From NCBI RefSeq assembly GCF_000374125.1, contig NZ_KB893637.1, positions 310,001-374,000 of the forward strand: a DNA stretch of 64,000 nucleotides. Reading direction: 5' to 3'. This document shows, piece by piece, positions 50,924 to 60,794 of the stretch; positions within the stretch are counted from its first letter, which is position 1, and each line of letters opens with the position of its first letter. The notes under the pieces are model-generated. The model worked only from the letters and a program-made list of their open reading frames with translations. It was not told where the DNA came from and made no database searches. This stretch comes from Niabella aurantiaca DSM 17617 (GTDB taxonomy: Bacteria; Bacteroidota; Bacteroidia; Chitinophagales; Chitinophagaceae). A program made the position numbers and the translations under genes.

Positions 50924-52729
50924 ATGGGTATGAAAAAGCATAAACATTTTATTCTGCAGATCCCATTGCTGTTGGGGCTTTTTTGCCTCTGCTGTCTTTC
51001 CTGCAATAAACAGGTATTCAGGGAAACCACCACAGATGAGGTGAACATCACGGGCTACCTCGACGAGCATCCGGAGTCTTATTCCCTCTTATCCGAGATA
51101 TTGATCCGGGCCAGGGCTTCGGGATACCTGGGCGCCTATGGCACCTACACGCTTTTTGCTCCGGACAACGAGGCCATCACTAAATGGGTTGCCGCTAACG
51201 GCAAAGCTTCGCTGGATGATTTCAGGGACGCCGAGCTGGATTCCTTTGTACGATATCATGTCATCAGGGATACGGTGGGATCGCTGCGCTTTACGGATGG
51301 TAAAATAAAAACGCCGACACTCTTTGGAGAATTTTTATACACCGATGTGGCCAATGGCGTTTTTAGAGTGAACAAGCGCGCACAGATCATCCGGTCAAAT
51401 ATCCGTTGTGGCAATGGCATTATCCATGCCATCAACGAAGCGTTAACGCCGCCCCGGCAGAGTCTGGCAGAGCTGATCGCCGGTAATCCCCGTTATACCA
51501 TTTTTGCGGAGGCATTAAGAGCCACCGGCTTTTATGATACCCTGTACTATAAAAGGGGTACAGAGGTGCCCGCAGAAAAGCGTTTTCAAACGGCCATCGT
51601 TGAATCAGATTCGGTTTTTCAGGCGGCGGGTATCATGAATTTTGAGGATCTGAAGCAACGGTTCTCCAAAACCGGTGATCCAAAAAACCACAGCGACAGC
51701 TTATGGCTGTATGTGGCCTACCATCTCAGCAACAGCGGCAATTACCTGGAAGACATAGCCTCCCTGTCATCCCTCTATACGTTAGCTCCCAAAGAGATCC
51801 TCAGCACGAAACTGGCCGGAACAAGGGTGCTTTTAAATGACGATGTGTTCAATGGTGTGTACGAGCCGGGCGCGGAGCTGAACCGGGTAGAAAGTGACGT
51901 GACGGCGGTGAACGGTGTGCTTCATGAGAGCCTCCAGATGTTTGCCATTAAAGTAAGGCAGCAGGTACCCGTTTATTTTGATCTGGCCACTTCGCCCGAA
52001 CTGCTGACGGGGCTGGGCGCTGCTTACCGGAATAAGAGCACCCCGCTGGTGGTGAATGGCGAATCCATTGCCAGCTCCATTTCATATGAGAAAATGGACG
52101 TGATCACCATTGGATCCAATACGTATAATTTTAGCGCCAGTCTCGAAACAAAACGTCCCTATGCCAACGGCGATATGCTTGGTCTGCAGATGTGCTCCAA
52201 TAATGCCAACCGCGTAAAGTATGTGGATTTTAAAACCCCTTATCTCGTAAAAGGAAGATACAAGGTTTGGGTATGCTATGCACAGAACGGGAACGGTCCC
52301 CAGCTGCAGGTGATCTTTAATCCGGGCAGAACGGACGAGCAAACACTGCCCAATATCGTATTCCTGAACCAAAGCCTTTCCGCATCGGGCGTTTCCAACC
52401 TGGCAGACCCTAATGCAGACAACCTGATGCTGGCCCAGGGATATAAAAGGTATATGGCAACAACGGGAGACTACAATGCAAACGGAGTTACCGGGGGGAT
52501 CAAGCCAAAGACCGGCAGCGAGGCTTCGCTGAACGTGGGCCGGCTGGCCGGTGTGATCAACGTGGAAACTACGGACCGGCACACCGTACGCCTGCTGGCC
52601 ATCGGAGGCACGTGCAAATCCAATGCCATCTATCTGGATATGGTCCATTTTATACCGGCCGATGATCCGGAGCAGATCTATCCGCGGTTTCACCAGCTTC
52701 CGGGCGAATTATTTTACAGGCCTCAATAA
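50924..52729 (+). CDS. Surface lipoprotein with two FAS1 domains and a C-terminal beta-sandwich
   Basis: The gene starts 1 bp after the SusD stop. The 601-residue protein has a lipoprotein signal (LGLFCLCCLSC). Two FAS1 domains follow (about 40-180: GTYTLFAPDNEAITKW...GIIHAINEALTPP; about 185-345: PRYTIFAEALRATGF...NGVLHESLQMF). A C-terminal jelly-roll-like domain (about 380-590) ends NAIYLDMVHFIPADD. That end resembles the last strand of CBM6/CBM35-like carbohydrate-binding modules, so glycan binding is possible (inference). It is part of the SusCD operon. Confidence 0.8.
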   Translation: MGMKKHKHFILQIPLLLGLFCLCCLSCNKQVFRETTTDEVNITGYLDEHPESYSLLSEILIRARASGYLGAYGTYTLFAPDNEAITKWVAANGKASLDDFRDAELDSFVRYHVIRDTVGSLRFTDGKIKTPTLFGEFLYTDVANGVFRVNKRAQIIRSNIRCGNGIIHAINEALTPPRQSLAELIAGNPRYTIFAEALRATGFYDTLYYKRGTEVPAEKRFQTAIVESDSVFQAAGIMNFEDLKQRFSKTGDPKNHSDSLWLYVAYHLSNSGNYLEDIASLSSLYTLAPKEILSTKLAGTRVLLNDDVFNGVYEPGAELNRVESDVTAVNGVLHESLQMFAIKVRQQVPVYFDLATSPELLTGLGAAYRNKSTPLVVNGESIASSISYEKMDVITIGSNTYNFSASLETKRPYANGDMLGLQMCSNNANRVKYVDFKTPYLVKGRYKVWVCYAQNGNGPQLQVIFNPGRTDEQTLPNIVFLNQSLSASGVSNLADPNADNLMLAQGYKRYMATTGDYNANGVTGGIKPKTGSEASLNVGRLAGVINVETTDRHTVRLLAIGGTCKSNAIYLDMVHFIPADDPEQIYPRFHQLPGELFYRPQ

Positions 52730-52733
52730 ATTA

Positions 52734-54179
52734 ATGATGATGAATAGTGTACCGAAATATTCCTTTTTCCTTTTTGTGCTTTTTTGTACATGCAGTTTTT
52801 CCTGTACGCATAAATGGGACGATCATGTGGGCATTGCCGATCCGGCATCGCAAAAGACCTTATACGACGTGATCCGTGCGGCGCCTGAGTTTTCCGGATT
52901 TATGGACCTGGTGGACCGGTCCGGCTATGCCGGCGATCTGAAATCTTCCCGGAATTTTACGGTGATCGTTCCGACCAATGAGGCGATCGGGGAGGCAAAG
53001 ACAGCATATGATTTTAACGATTCTGCTGTAGTCCGGAGCTTTGTGGGGTACCATATCATCAATTCGGTGTACAATGTAAATGAAGCTTCGGACACGATCC
53101 GTGCAAAGAACCTGCGGAATAAATACGTCGAGTTCACCCACGGTAATTTTGACGGGGTACCGGCGCTGAAGAAGAACATCGTAGCGGCAAACGGCCTGTA
53201 TCATGTAGTAGGTACCTCCTTAAAGCCGCTGGCAAATATCTATAACCTGGTCAGCACAACGTTTCCTGCTACGGCCCAGGTGAACAATGTGCTGCTGATG
53301 GATACCACCAGTTACCAGAACTGGCTCAGTGAGATCAAACGGCCGATGACCACGGAAAACAGTAAGTATACCTATTTTGTGGTAGATGATGATTATTTTA
53401 ATGCCGAGTACGACCGGCTGCGCCCTTTTTATCATACGCATTATGATGAAGCTGCAGGTGCTCCGGCAGACAGCACCACCTCGTTCTTTACCAGAAAAGC
53501 ATTGCTGAGAGACTTTATTGTGGCGGGGGCGGTAACGATCGGGGATCAGGTCACCCACCTGGTTTCAGTGTCCGGTACTGCCTTTTCAATAGATCCGGCA
53601 GATATCCTGTCGCGCCATAAAGCCAGCAACGGCGTTGTTTACCGGGTAAAAAAGCAGCTTTGCTCCCTGCAGGACCGGATCAGGGAATTTAAAGTCATGG
53701 GCAATCAGCCCTCAGGATATAAACAGAGCGGCAAGAGCGGGAACATCTATTTCAGGGTAAAGAAAGATACCCTGGGTAATCTGTATAACGATGTGGAGAT
53801 CCGCGGGCATGGCGTTAGTGCGTTTTATGCAAAATACCGGGCTGCAAATGCAAATACGGTAACCTACAAAGTATATGGGCGGGCCATCATGGGGCTTACA
53901 GGTGATCCTCAGACAGATGATTTTACCCAGTATGTGCACTTTTTTGATCCGTCGATCGAGTCGGTGAATGAAGCGGATCTCTATAAGCGGCCGGTGGTGA
54001 ATGACCAGGGGGCAAACGATGTCCGGATGCCCTGGTCCGTTACGCTCCTCAATCATGACGAGGTCTATTTAGGGGAAGTGACCCAGAATGAATTTGGCAA
54101 CATGCGGTTGCTGGTCATGGCCAACGGCACCGGTCCCATTATTTTAGAGTACCTGCGTTTTGTTCCTGTAATACAATAA
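52734..54179 (+). CDS. Surface lipoprotein with FAS1 domain and C-terminal beta-sandwich
   Basis: The start is one of three consecutive ATGs (52734, 52737, 52740) just after the preceding stop. The 481-residue product has a lipoprotein signal (FLFVLFCTCSFSC), a FAS1 domain (about 35-180: RNFTVIVPTNEAIG, VRSFVGYHII, NGLYHVVGTSLKPL) and a second, degenerate FAS1-like stretch. The C-terminal beta-sandwich ends PIILEYLRFVPVIQ, closely parallel to the end of the preceding protein. It is likely a paralogous partner acting in the same surface complex (inference). Confidence 0.78.
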   Translation: MMMNSVPKYSFFLFVLFCTCSFSCTHKWDDHVGIADPASQKTLYDVIRAAPEFSGFMDLVDRSGYAGDLKSSRNFTVIVPTNEAIGEAKTAYDFNDSAVVRSFVGYHIINSVYNVNEASDTIRAKNLRNKYVEFTHGNFDGVPALKKNIVAANGLYHVVGTSLKPLANIYNLVSTTFPATAQVNNVLLMDTTSYQNWLSEIKRPMTTENSKYTYFVVDDDYFNAEYDRLRPFYHTHYDEAAGAPADSTTSFFTRKALLRDFIVAGAVTIGDQVTHLVSVSGTAFSIDPADILSRHKASNGVVYRVKKQLCSLQDRIREFKVMGNQPSGYKQSGKSGNIYFRVKKDTLGNLYNDVEIRGHGVSAFYAKYRAANANTVTYKVYGRAIMGLTGDPQTDDFTQYVHFFDPSIESVNEADLYKRPVVNDQGANDVRMPWSVTLLNHDEVYLGEVTQNEFGNMRLLVMANGTGPIILEYLRFVPVIQ

Positions 54180-54188
54180 CCAAAACCA

Positions 54189-57100
54189 ATGATGATTAAG
54201 AGCTATATAATAAGAATAGGAATGGTCCTGCTGCCGGCGATCCTGACAGGGAGCGATCTTTATGGCCAGGTAAAAAAAGGGGCCCCAGCCACCCCGGCGG
54301 TTGCCGGGGCGGCCGTGATAAAGATCAGCGGCAGGGTATTGGACAGCAGGTCCGGATTGCCCATGAGAGGCGCAAGGGTCACTTATGGAAAATCCATCGC
54401 GCGGCTTACCGATTCCACCGGCACTTTTGTACTGGACCTGCCGGACCGGAATGCGCTGATCGAAGTGTCGATGGACGGTTATACGGCCAAACAGGTACCG
54501 GTGCTGGCCGGTAAGGAATGCCTGGTAACGCTTTACCCGGATGATTACCATTCGTTCTATGAAAAAACGAACACGGTTTTTGGCGACAACGGGGTGCTGA
54601 AAACAACGGGGGCGGTGGAAAAATACGACTGGAACCCCTGGGAGCAGAACTCGGAGACCGTAGACAGTTACCTGCAGGGCAAATTTTCGGGTGTATCGGT
54701 TGTCCGGAAATCAGGAACGCCATCCATCGGCGCCGATGTACAGATCCGCAACTTTGGTTCCTTATATACCAATAACCAGCCGCTTTACATTGTGGATGGG
54801 GTGGTGTATAACGCAGAGATGCATAGTCCTTCCATTACGACCGGGCATGAGAACAACGCGCTGCAGAATATCGACATACGGGATATTCAGGATGTGACCA
54901 TTCTTAAGGACGCCATTGCCGCATCCATCTATGGAGCGCGTGCGGCCAACGGGGTGGTCGTGATCAATACGAACCACACACATGAGCTGGCCACCCGGAT
55001 CGATCTGCAATTGTCCACCGGCGTCAATGCGGTTCCCCGGCAGCTGCCCCTGCTGAATGCCTATAATTACCGCAGCTATCTGAACGATGTTCTGGCCACT
55101 TCCTCCTATACCGGGGAGGAAATAGCGGCAATGCCGTTTAATAACGACAATCCGTCGTTTGCCGCATATGCAGCGTATCACAACAACACCAACTGGCAGC
55201 AGCAGGTGCTTAAAAGCAGCGTGGATAAAAACCTGTTCCTGCGTGTTACCGGCGGCGATGATATAGCAAAATATGCCCTTTCGATCGGGTATAACAACGA
55301 AAGGGGGATCATTAATAACACACAGCAGGATAAATATACCGCCCGTTTCAATGGCGACATGAACCTTACGGAGAAGCTCACAGCGCAAACCAATATCTCA
55401 CTGGGTTATGGCCAGCAGCAGCTCAAGGACCAGGGCATATCGCCCCTGACCAACCCGCTGTTCCTGGGGCTTGTAAAATCGCCCCTGCTGCATCCCAATG
55501 AATTGTCAAATGATGGCAAGGTATCGCCCAATTATGCAGAAGCGGATTGGTTTGGTTATTCCAACCCCCTGCAGCTGATCTACAATGGGCTCAATAATAA
55601 AAAGGCGTACCGGTTCCTGGGGTCGGTCGTTTTCAATTATCAATTCAATGATCGTTTTCATTTGAGCAACCTTACAGCGGTAACCTACGATAAAGCGCAG
55701 GAAGATTTTTTTGTTCCCAAGAAAGGTGTAGCCCGGGATACGATCAACAATATGGAAGTATTCAGCAGGCTGGGCGCCCAGGTGGCCCGGTATTATTCCA
55801 TTTCCAACGATCTGCGCCTTGGATATGACCGGGACCTGGGCAGGGAAAGCAATCTGCAGGCCATTGCAGGCCTGAGGTACCACCGGCATGATGCAGAGCA
55901 GGATTATGCCCTTGGCTTTAATTCCGCTACGGATCAGCTGATCACCATTGGTAATTCAACGGCATCTTCAAGAGTGTATGGCGGTCATATCGGCAAATGG
56001 GTGAACCTGACGGGCTATGCCCTGGCCAACCTTACGTTGCGGAACCGGTACCTGGTCAGCGGATCGGTGGGTATTGACGGGTCTTCGCGGTTTGGCGATA
56101 AAGTAGCTAACGGGCTGAAGGTCTCCGGCAAGGCATACGGTGTCTTTCCCGCGGTGGGCCTGGGCTGGATCCTTTCAAACGAAGATTTTTTAAAAGGCAA
56201 TTCCCTGCTGAACCTGTTCAAGCTCAGAGTGAGCTATGGATTGACCGGCAATGATGATATCGGAAATTACCGGGCGCGGCAAAACTATGTATCGCAAAAC
56301 TTCCTTGGGGTACAGGGCCTGGTGCGCGAGGGCGCTTCCAATCCCTGGCTGCAATGGGAAACCGTGCTGAAAGCCAATGCCGGGGCAGATCTTTCCTTCT
56401 TCCGCGAGCGGCTGAATATCAGCATCGATGTATATCAGAACACGACAAAGGATATGCTGGTGTACAACAGGGGAAATGCGGTTTCCGGGATCGGCTATTA
56501 TCTGTATAACAACGGGGAAATGAAAAATACAGGATTGGACCTGAGCGTTTTTGGCAGGCTGCTGGATGGCCGTGTAAAATGGGATGCCGGTTTGTCGCTG
56601 GGCAAATACAGGAACAGGATCACTTCCGTTCCGGAAACGATCTTCACAGAATTTGCAGGCGCTACCTATATCACTGAGAACGGATCCCCCGCCAATACTT
56701 TTTACGGGTTTAAATATGAAGGAGTGTACAGCACCCAGGCGGAAGCAAATGCTGCCGGCCTGGGTATCCTGGATATTGCCGGTAACAAAATACCCTTCAA
56801 TGCCGGTGATGCGAAGTTTAAAGATAAAAATAACGACGGCATCATCGACAATAACGACCGCTATGTGCTGGGGAGTCCCATTCCCGATCTCTTTGGCGGC
56901 ATGAATCATACCGTGGCGTATAAAAGATGGAGCCTGAATGCCCTGTTTACGTTCAGTGCAGGCAATGAAGTGTACAATTATACAAGAGCACAGCTGGAGT
57001 CCGGGAAAGCGTTTTATAACCAGACGGACCTGATGCTGAACCGCTGGAAGGCCGAGGGGCAGGTGACCAACGTTCCGAAGGCGACCTATGGCGATCCGAT

Positions 57101-57371
57101 GGGCAATGCCCGCTTCTCCGACCGGTGGATCGAAGACGGATCTTACCTGCGCTTAAGACAATTATCGCTGGAATACGATTTGGAGGTGAACCGGCAGCTG
57201 GTCAAATACATACGGATCTATGGCACCGCCAATAACCTGTTCACGGTTTCCAGGTATCTGGGCTTTGATCCGGAGTTTGCCATGTCCAACGACGTGTTTC
57301 ACCAGGGCGTGGATGTGACCCTGGAACCCATCTTTAAATCATACCAAATAGGCATACGCCTGGGATTATAA
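54189..57371 (+). CDS. SusC-like TonB-linked outer-membrane transporter (pair 2)
   Basis: The 1060-residue protein has a signal peptide, then a short Ala/Pro-rich segment (GAPATPAVAGAAVIK). A carboxypeptidase-regulatory-like domain (SGRVLDSRSGLPMRGARVTY) follows, then the plug (YLQGKFSGVSVVRKSG, IRNFGSLYTNNQPLYIVDG, LKDAIAASIYGARAANGVVVINT) and a barrel ending SYQIGIRLGL. It is clearly diverged from the first SusC of the locus. It pairs with the SusD gene 4 bp downstream. Confidence 0.95.
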   Translation: MMIKSYIIRIGMVLLPAILTGSDLYGQVKKGAPATPAVAGAAVIKISGRVLDSRSGLPMRGARVTYGKSIARLTDSTGTFVLDLPDRNALIEVSMDGYTAKQVPVLAGKECLVTLYPDDYHSFYEKTNTVFGDNGVLKTTGAVEKYDWNPWEQNSETVDSYLQGKFSGVSVVRKSGTPSIGADVQIRNFGSLYTNNQPLYIVDGVVYNAEMHSPSITTGHENNALQNIDIRDIQDVTILKDAIAASIYGARAANGVVVINTNHTHELATRIDLQLSTGVNAVPRQLPLLNAYNYRSYLNDVLATSSYTGEEIAAMPFNNDNPSFAAYAAYHNNTNWQQQVLKSSVDKNLFLRVTGGDDIAKYALSIGYNNERGIINNTQQDKYTARFNGDMNLTEKLTAQTNISLGYGQQQLKDQGISPLTNPLFLGLVKSPLLHPNELSNDGKVSPNYAEADWFGYSNPLQLIYNGLNNKKAYRFLGSVVFNYQFNDRFHLSNLTAVTYDKAQEDFFVPKKGVARDTINNMEVFSRLGAQVARYYSISNDLRLGYDRDLGRESNLQAIAGLRYHRHDAEQDYALGFNSATDQLITIGNSTASSRVYGGHIGKWVNLTGYALANLTLRNRYLVSGSVGIDGSSRFGDKVANGLKVSGKAYGVFPAVGLGWILSNEDFLKGNSLLNLFKLRVSYGLTGNDDIGNYRARQNYVSQNFLGVQGLVREGASNPWLQWETVLKANAGADLSFFRERLNISIDVYQNTTKDMLVYNRGNAVSGIGYYLYNNGEMKNTGLDLSVFGRLLDGRVKWDAGLSLGKYRNRITSVPETIFTEFAGATYITENGSPANTFYGFKYEGVYSTQAEANAAGLGILDIAGNKIPFNAGDAKFKDKNNDGIIDNNDRYVLGSPIPDLFGGMNHTVAYKRWSLNALFTFSAGNEVYNYTRAQLESGKAFYNQTDLMLNRWKAEGQVTNVPKATYGDPMGNARFSDRWIEDGSYLRLRQLSLEYDLEVNRQLVKYIRIYGTANNLFTVSRYLGFDPEFAMSNDVFHQGVDVTLEPIFKSYQIGIRLGL

Positions 57372-57375
57372 AATT

Positions 57376-59217
57376 ATGAACATGAGGCAATCATATATAC
57401 GTTTTTCAATGCTGGCCCTGGTGGCGGTAGCATTGACCGCCGGATCCTGCAGGAAGATGCTGGAAGTGCTGCCGGAAGACCGCCTGGATCAATCGATGGT
57501 GTACAACAGCCTTGCTGACGCGGATGCAGTGGTATTGGGCATTTACGGGCAGGTGGCCGCGCTGGGCGACCGGTATATCTTATTGAATGAACTGCGGGCG
57601 GACCTGGTGGACGTAACGCCCAACGCAGATCCCTATCTGCAGCAGCTGTCTGCACATAATGTGAGCGCGGATAACCCGTATGCAGACCCGGCGCCTTTCT
57701 ATAAGGTGATCTTTAACTGCAATGATGCGTTGGCCAACTTTAAGATCATGGCCGATAAAGGCGTGCTGAGCCAGGCAGAATTTGCGCAACGCTACTCCGA
57801 TATAGCGGTGCTCCGTACCTGGCTCTACCTGCAGCTGGGGATCCATTACGGAGCGGTGCCTTATATAAAGGATGCCGTAACAACGGTAAAGGACATTCCT
57901 GCCTTGAACAATGCCCCCAAACTGCCTTTTGATCAGCTCATCGATCAGCTGATCGCCGATACAAAAGACCTGCCCTACCTGGAGTACCTGGCGTATCCGG
58001 CGGAAACTTCCCTGGTTTTTACGGTTGATGGAAGCAATACGCAAAAGGTATTCATTAGCAAACCGCATGTTTTGGGAGAATTGTATTTATGGAAAGGCGA
58101 TTATTACCAGGCGGCGTACTGGTATAAGAAACTGCTTTCTGGTATGGATGTAGGCGCGCCGCGGATCGAATACGAGGTGAACGAGAACCGGATCAGCTCC
58201 TTCAATTTCCTGGTAACTTTTGAAAGGTCGCAGGATGGGTCGTCACTGGTAAACTCCTTAACCGATGTGGGCGCCTCCTGGCGGAGTATCTTTGCCATAG
58301 CCAATACGGTGCGGGAGTGGTCTTATGAATGGAACTGGTCCATCCCTTACAGTAATTCATTTGCGCCGGGCAATCCTTTCGTGGAGCTGATGTCTAAGGC
58401 CGGCGGGTATAAAATAAAACCATCGCAGAAAGTGATCGATCTGTGGAATGCGCAAACTTTAACGAATGGTGTGCCCTGGGATGCACGGGGCAAAATGTCT
58501 TATGAGATTGCGCCCGATGGAGACCCCGTAATTACCAAGTTGACCGATAATGCCACAGCGCCGCTGTCGTTGCTGAATAAGGGCGGGCAATGGAACATCT
58601 TCAGAGCAGCGCAGGCGCATCTGCGTTTTGCCGAGGCGGCCAACCGGGATGGCCAGGGTCGGGTAGCGTATGCGCTTTTAAATGATGGTTTGATCAATAC
58701 CTTTTATTACGGGGCGTTTAGTTCCGGCGGAACAAAGATCCCGGGTAGCTTTTTTGAGCTGGAATCGGAAATCACGCACCAGGGCTTTGGCACCGGCCGG
58801 GTAACCTATCCGGTGGGGTCGCCTTATTATTTTGATGCCCGGGATAACCAGAGTGTGGCAAGAGGGGTGTGGTACCGGAACAGAGGCATTCGCGCCAGGG
58901 CCGCTATGCCCAACCTGGCATTACCGGGTATTACCTACGGCCCGGGGACTGCGGGCGGTTATGGCAGTGTGATGATGGGCTTTGACGTAGATCCCGTTCT
59001 GCTGGAAGATAAAATTATAGAAGAGGATGCCCTGGAGCTGGCTTTCGAAGGAGAGCGCTGGTCCGATCTTACACGCATCGCCCGCCGGCGCAACGACCCT
59101 GCTTTCCTTGCCGATAAAATTTATGAAAAACTGATAAAGGCCGGTAATCCCAACGCAGGAGCCGCGAGGGCAAAGCTGATGGACCCGAAGAACTGGTATC
59201 TGCCGTTTAAGCTGTAG
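57376..59217 (+). CDS. SusD/RagB-like surface glycan-binding lipoprotein (pair 2)
   Basis: The 613-residue protein is longer than the first SusD. It has a lipoprotein signal (ALVAVALTAGSC), CRKMLEVLPEDRLDQSMVY, LRADLVDVT, YSDIAVLRTWLYLQLGIHYG, LGELYLWKGDYYQAAYW, and the C-terminal EEDALELAFEGERWSDLTRI. It acts as lid and glycan-capture subunit for the second SusC. A hairpin terminator follows. Confidence 0.95.
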   Translation: MNMRQSYIRFSMLALVAVALTAGSCRKMLEVLPEDRLDQSMVYNSLADADAVVLGIYGQVAALGDRYILLNELRADLVDVTPNADPYLQQLSAHNVSADNPYADPAPFYKVIFNCNDALANFKIMADKGVLSQAEFAQRYSDIAVLRTWLYLQLGIHYGAVPYIKDAVTTVKDIPALNNAPKLPFDQLIDQLIADTKDLPYLEYLAYPAETSLVFTVDGSNTQKVFISKPHVLGELYLWKGDYYQAAYWYKKLLSGMDVGAPRIEYEVNENRISSFNFLVTFERSQDGSSLVNSLTDVGASWRSIFAIANTVREWSYEWNWSIPYSNSFAPGNPFVELMSKAGGYKIKPSQKVIDLWNAQTLTNGVPWDARGKMSYEIAPDGDPVITKLTDNATAPLSLLNKGGQWNIFRAAQAHLRFAEAANRDGQGRVAYALLNDGLINTFYYGAFSSGGTKIPGSFFELESEITHQGFGTGRVTYPVGSPYYFDARDNQSVARGVWYRNRGIRARAAMPNLALPGITYGPGTAGGYGSVMMGFDVDPVLLEDKIIEEDALELAFEGERWSDLTRIARRRNDPAFLADKIYEKLIKAGNPNAGAARAKLMDPKNWYLPFKL

Positions 59218-59245
59218 GGACCGGCCTGTCATTCGCCCGTAAGAG

Positions 59246-59268
59246 GGGCCGGATGATCCGGTGTTTTT
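59246..59268 (+). terminator. Candidate intrinsic terminator after the second SusD gene
   Basis: CCGGA-TGA-TCCGG followed by TGTTTTTTGG, 30 bp past the SusD stop. The short 5-bp stem suggests partial termination, so downstream enzymes could still be read through at lower level. Confidence 0.55.
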
Positions 59269-59363
59269 TGGAGGGTCCTGTATCCTGGTGCTGGATTGCA
59301 CCGGCAAGCAGGCAAATTGTTTACCGGTACCGCCCCCCGTTGCACCGGTATAAAAAAAAATAA

Positions 59364-60689
59364 ATGAAGATCAATATGTACATAAGACTGATGGTTTTGT
59401 TGTTGCTGCTTTCAGGCAAAGAGCTTCGGGCCCAGGAACTTTTTCCCGATGGATCGCCGATACCCGCGTGGTTCCGGGAAACGGTGCCCACTGATGTGGA
59501 CGGGCTTGGGAAAAAATACCGCATCACCGATTATGGTGTGGTGCCCGACAGTACCCTGGTACAGACGAAAAAGATACAGGCAGTCATTGACAAGGCCGCC
59601 ACAGGTGGTGGAGTGGTCATGATTCCAAAGGGCGTTTTTCTGACCGGCTCTTTGTTCTTTAAACCAGGCACGCACCTGCACCTGGAAGAAGGAGCCACCC
59701 TGAAGGGAAGCAGCGATATCAGCGACTTTGAGCTGGTAACAACCCGTATAGAGGGACAGACGCTGAAATATTTTGCGGCCCTGGTGAACGCAGATCATGT
59801 GGATGGATTTACGGTCTCCGGCAAGGGTACATTGAATGGCAACGGGCTCAGTTACTGGAAGCATTTCTGGTTGCGGCGCCGGTTCAACCTGAAGTGTACC
59901 AATATGGATGAAATGCGTCCGCGTGTTTTGTATGTTTCCAATAGCAAGAATGTTCAGATCTCCGGCATCCGGCTCATCAATTCCCCCTTCTGGACCTCGC
60001 ATTATTATAAATGCGAAAACCTGAAATTGCTGAACCTGTTTATTTATGCGCCTTTTGAGCCGGTGAAAGCGCCCAGCTCCGATGCCATCGACCTCGATGT
60101 ATGCAGGAACGTGCTCGTCAAAAACTGTTATCTGTCCGTAAATGATGATGCGATAGCATTGAAGGGCGGAAAAGGACCGTTTGCGGATAAGGACACGGTG
60201 AACGGAGGGAATTACAATATCATTATTGAAGATTGTACCTATGGCTTTTGCCACAGCGCACTCACCTGTGGCAGTGAATCGATCCATGACCGGAATATTA
60301 TTTTGAGAAGATCCCGGCTGCAAGGCGCCCGGAGGGTATTGCAGTTAAAGATGCGTCCGGATACGCCGCAGCATTATGAATACATCACTATTGAGGGACT
60401 TACCGGCGATGCAGGAGTGCTGCTGGATGTAAATCCCTGGACACAGTTTTTTGACCTGAAGGGGGAAAAGAAAATGCGTACCACGGATGCGCACCATATC
60501 ACTTTTAAGAACCTCCGGCTGAATTGTGATGCGGTATTCAACGTAAAAAAGTCGGACCAGTATTCGCTTCATGATTTTATGTTTAAAGATCTTAAAATAA
60601 GAACGGGGAAAACCTCAATGGTTCATAAAGAAGATATGGGGAATGCGGTTTGGGATGATGTTATGATCAACGGAGCGGTAGTAAAATGA
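59364..60689 (+). CDS. GH28 polygalacturonase-type enzyme
   Basis: The 441-residue secreted enzyme has a signal peptide (MVLLLLLSGKELRAQ). GH28 beta-helix motifs follow in order: SPFWTSHYYKCE, SSDAIDLDV (Asp240, Asp243), NDDAIALKGGKG (Asp261, Asp262), GFCHSALTCGSE (His297) and RRVLQLKM. It shares the fold but little sequence with the lipoprotein GH28 in the upstream enzyme operon. An exo-acting role on galacturonate or rhamnogalacturonan ends is likely. It lies 146 bp after the second SusD gene, beyond a weak terminator. Confidence 0.91.
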   Translation: MKINMYIRLMVLLLLLSGKELRAQELFPDGSPIPAWFRETVPTDVDGLGKKYRITDYGVVPDSTLVQTKKIQAVIDKAATGGGVVMIPKGVFLTGSLFFKPGTHLHLEEGATLKGSSDISDFELVTTRIEGQTLKYFAALVNADHVDGFTVSGKGTLNGNGLSYWKHFWLRRRFNLKCTNMDEMRPRVLYVSNSKNVQISGIRLINSPFWTSHYYKCENLKLLNLFIYAPFEPVKAPSSDAIDLDVCRNVLVKNCYLSVNDDAIALKGGKGPFADKDTVNGGNYNIIIEDCTYGFCHSALTCGSESIHDRNIILRRSRLQGARRVLQLKMRPDTPQHYEYITIEGLTGDAGVLLDVNPWTQFFDLKGEKKMRTTDAHHITFKNLRLNCDAVFNVKKSDQYSLHDFMFKDLKIRTGKTSMVHKEDMGNAVWDDVMINGAVVK

Positions 60690-60794
60690 GGAGCCCGTTT
60701 CGGAAATTGTTTATATTTCAATTATTAAAATACGGACAATAAATATTAAAGACCAACTTCTCAGAAGGCAATTTGTATTTAATCATTAAAGAGT

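Noticed and set aside
46191-57371. Anti-sigma/ECF control through the SusC proteins
   Set aside because: Neither SusC has an N-terminal STN domain, and no sigma or FecR-type gene is present.
59274-59292. Inverted CAGGATACAGGAC before the second GH28 gene
   Set aside because: The repeats are 7 bp apart, point the wrong way and have no -7 box at the right place, so they do not fit the promoter code.
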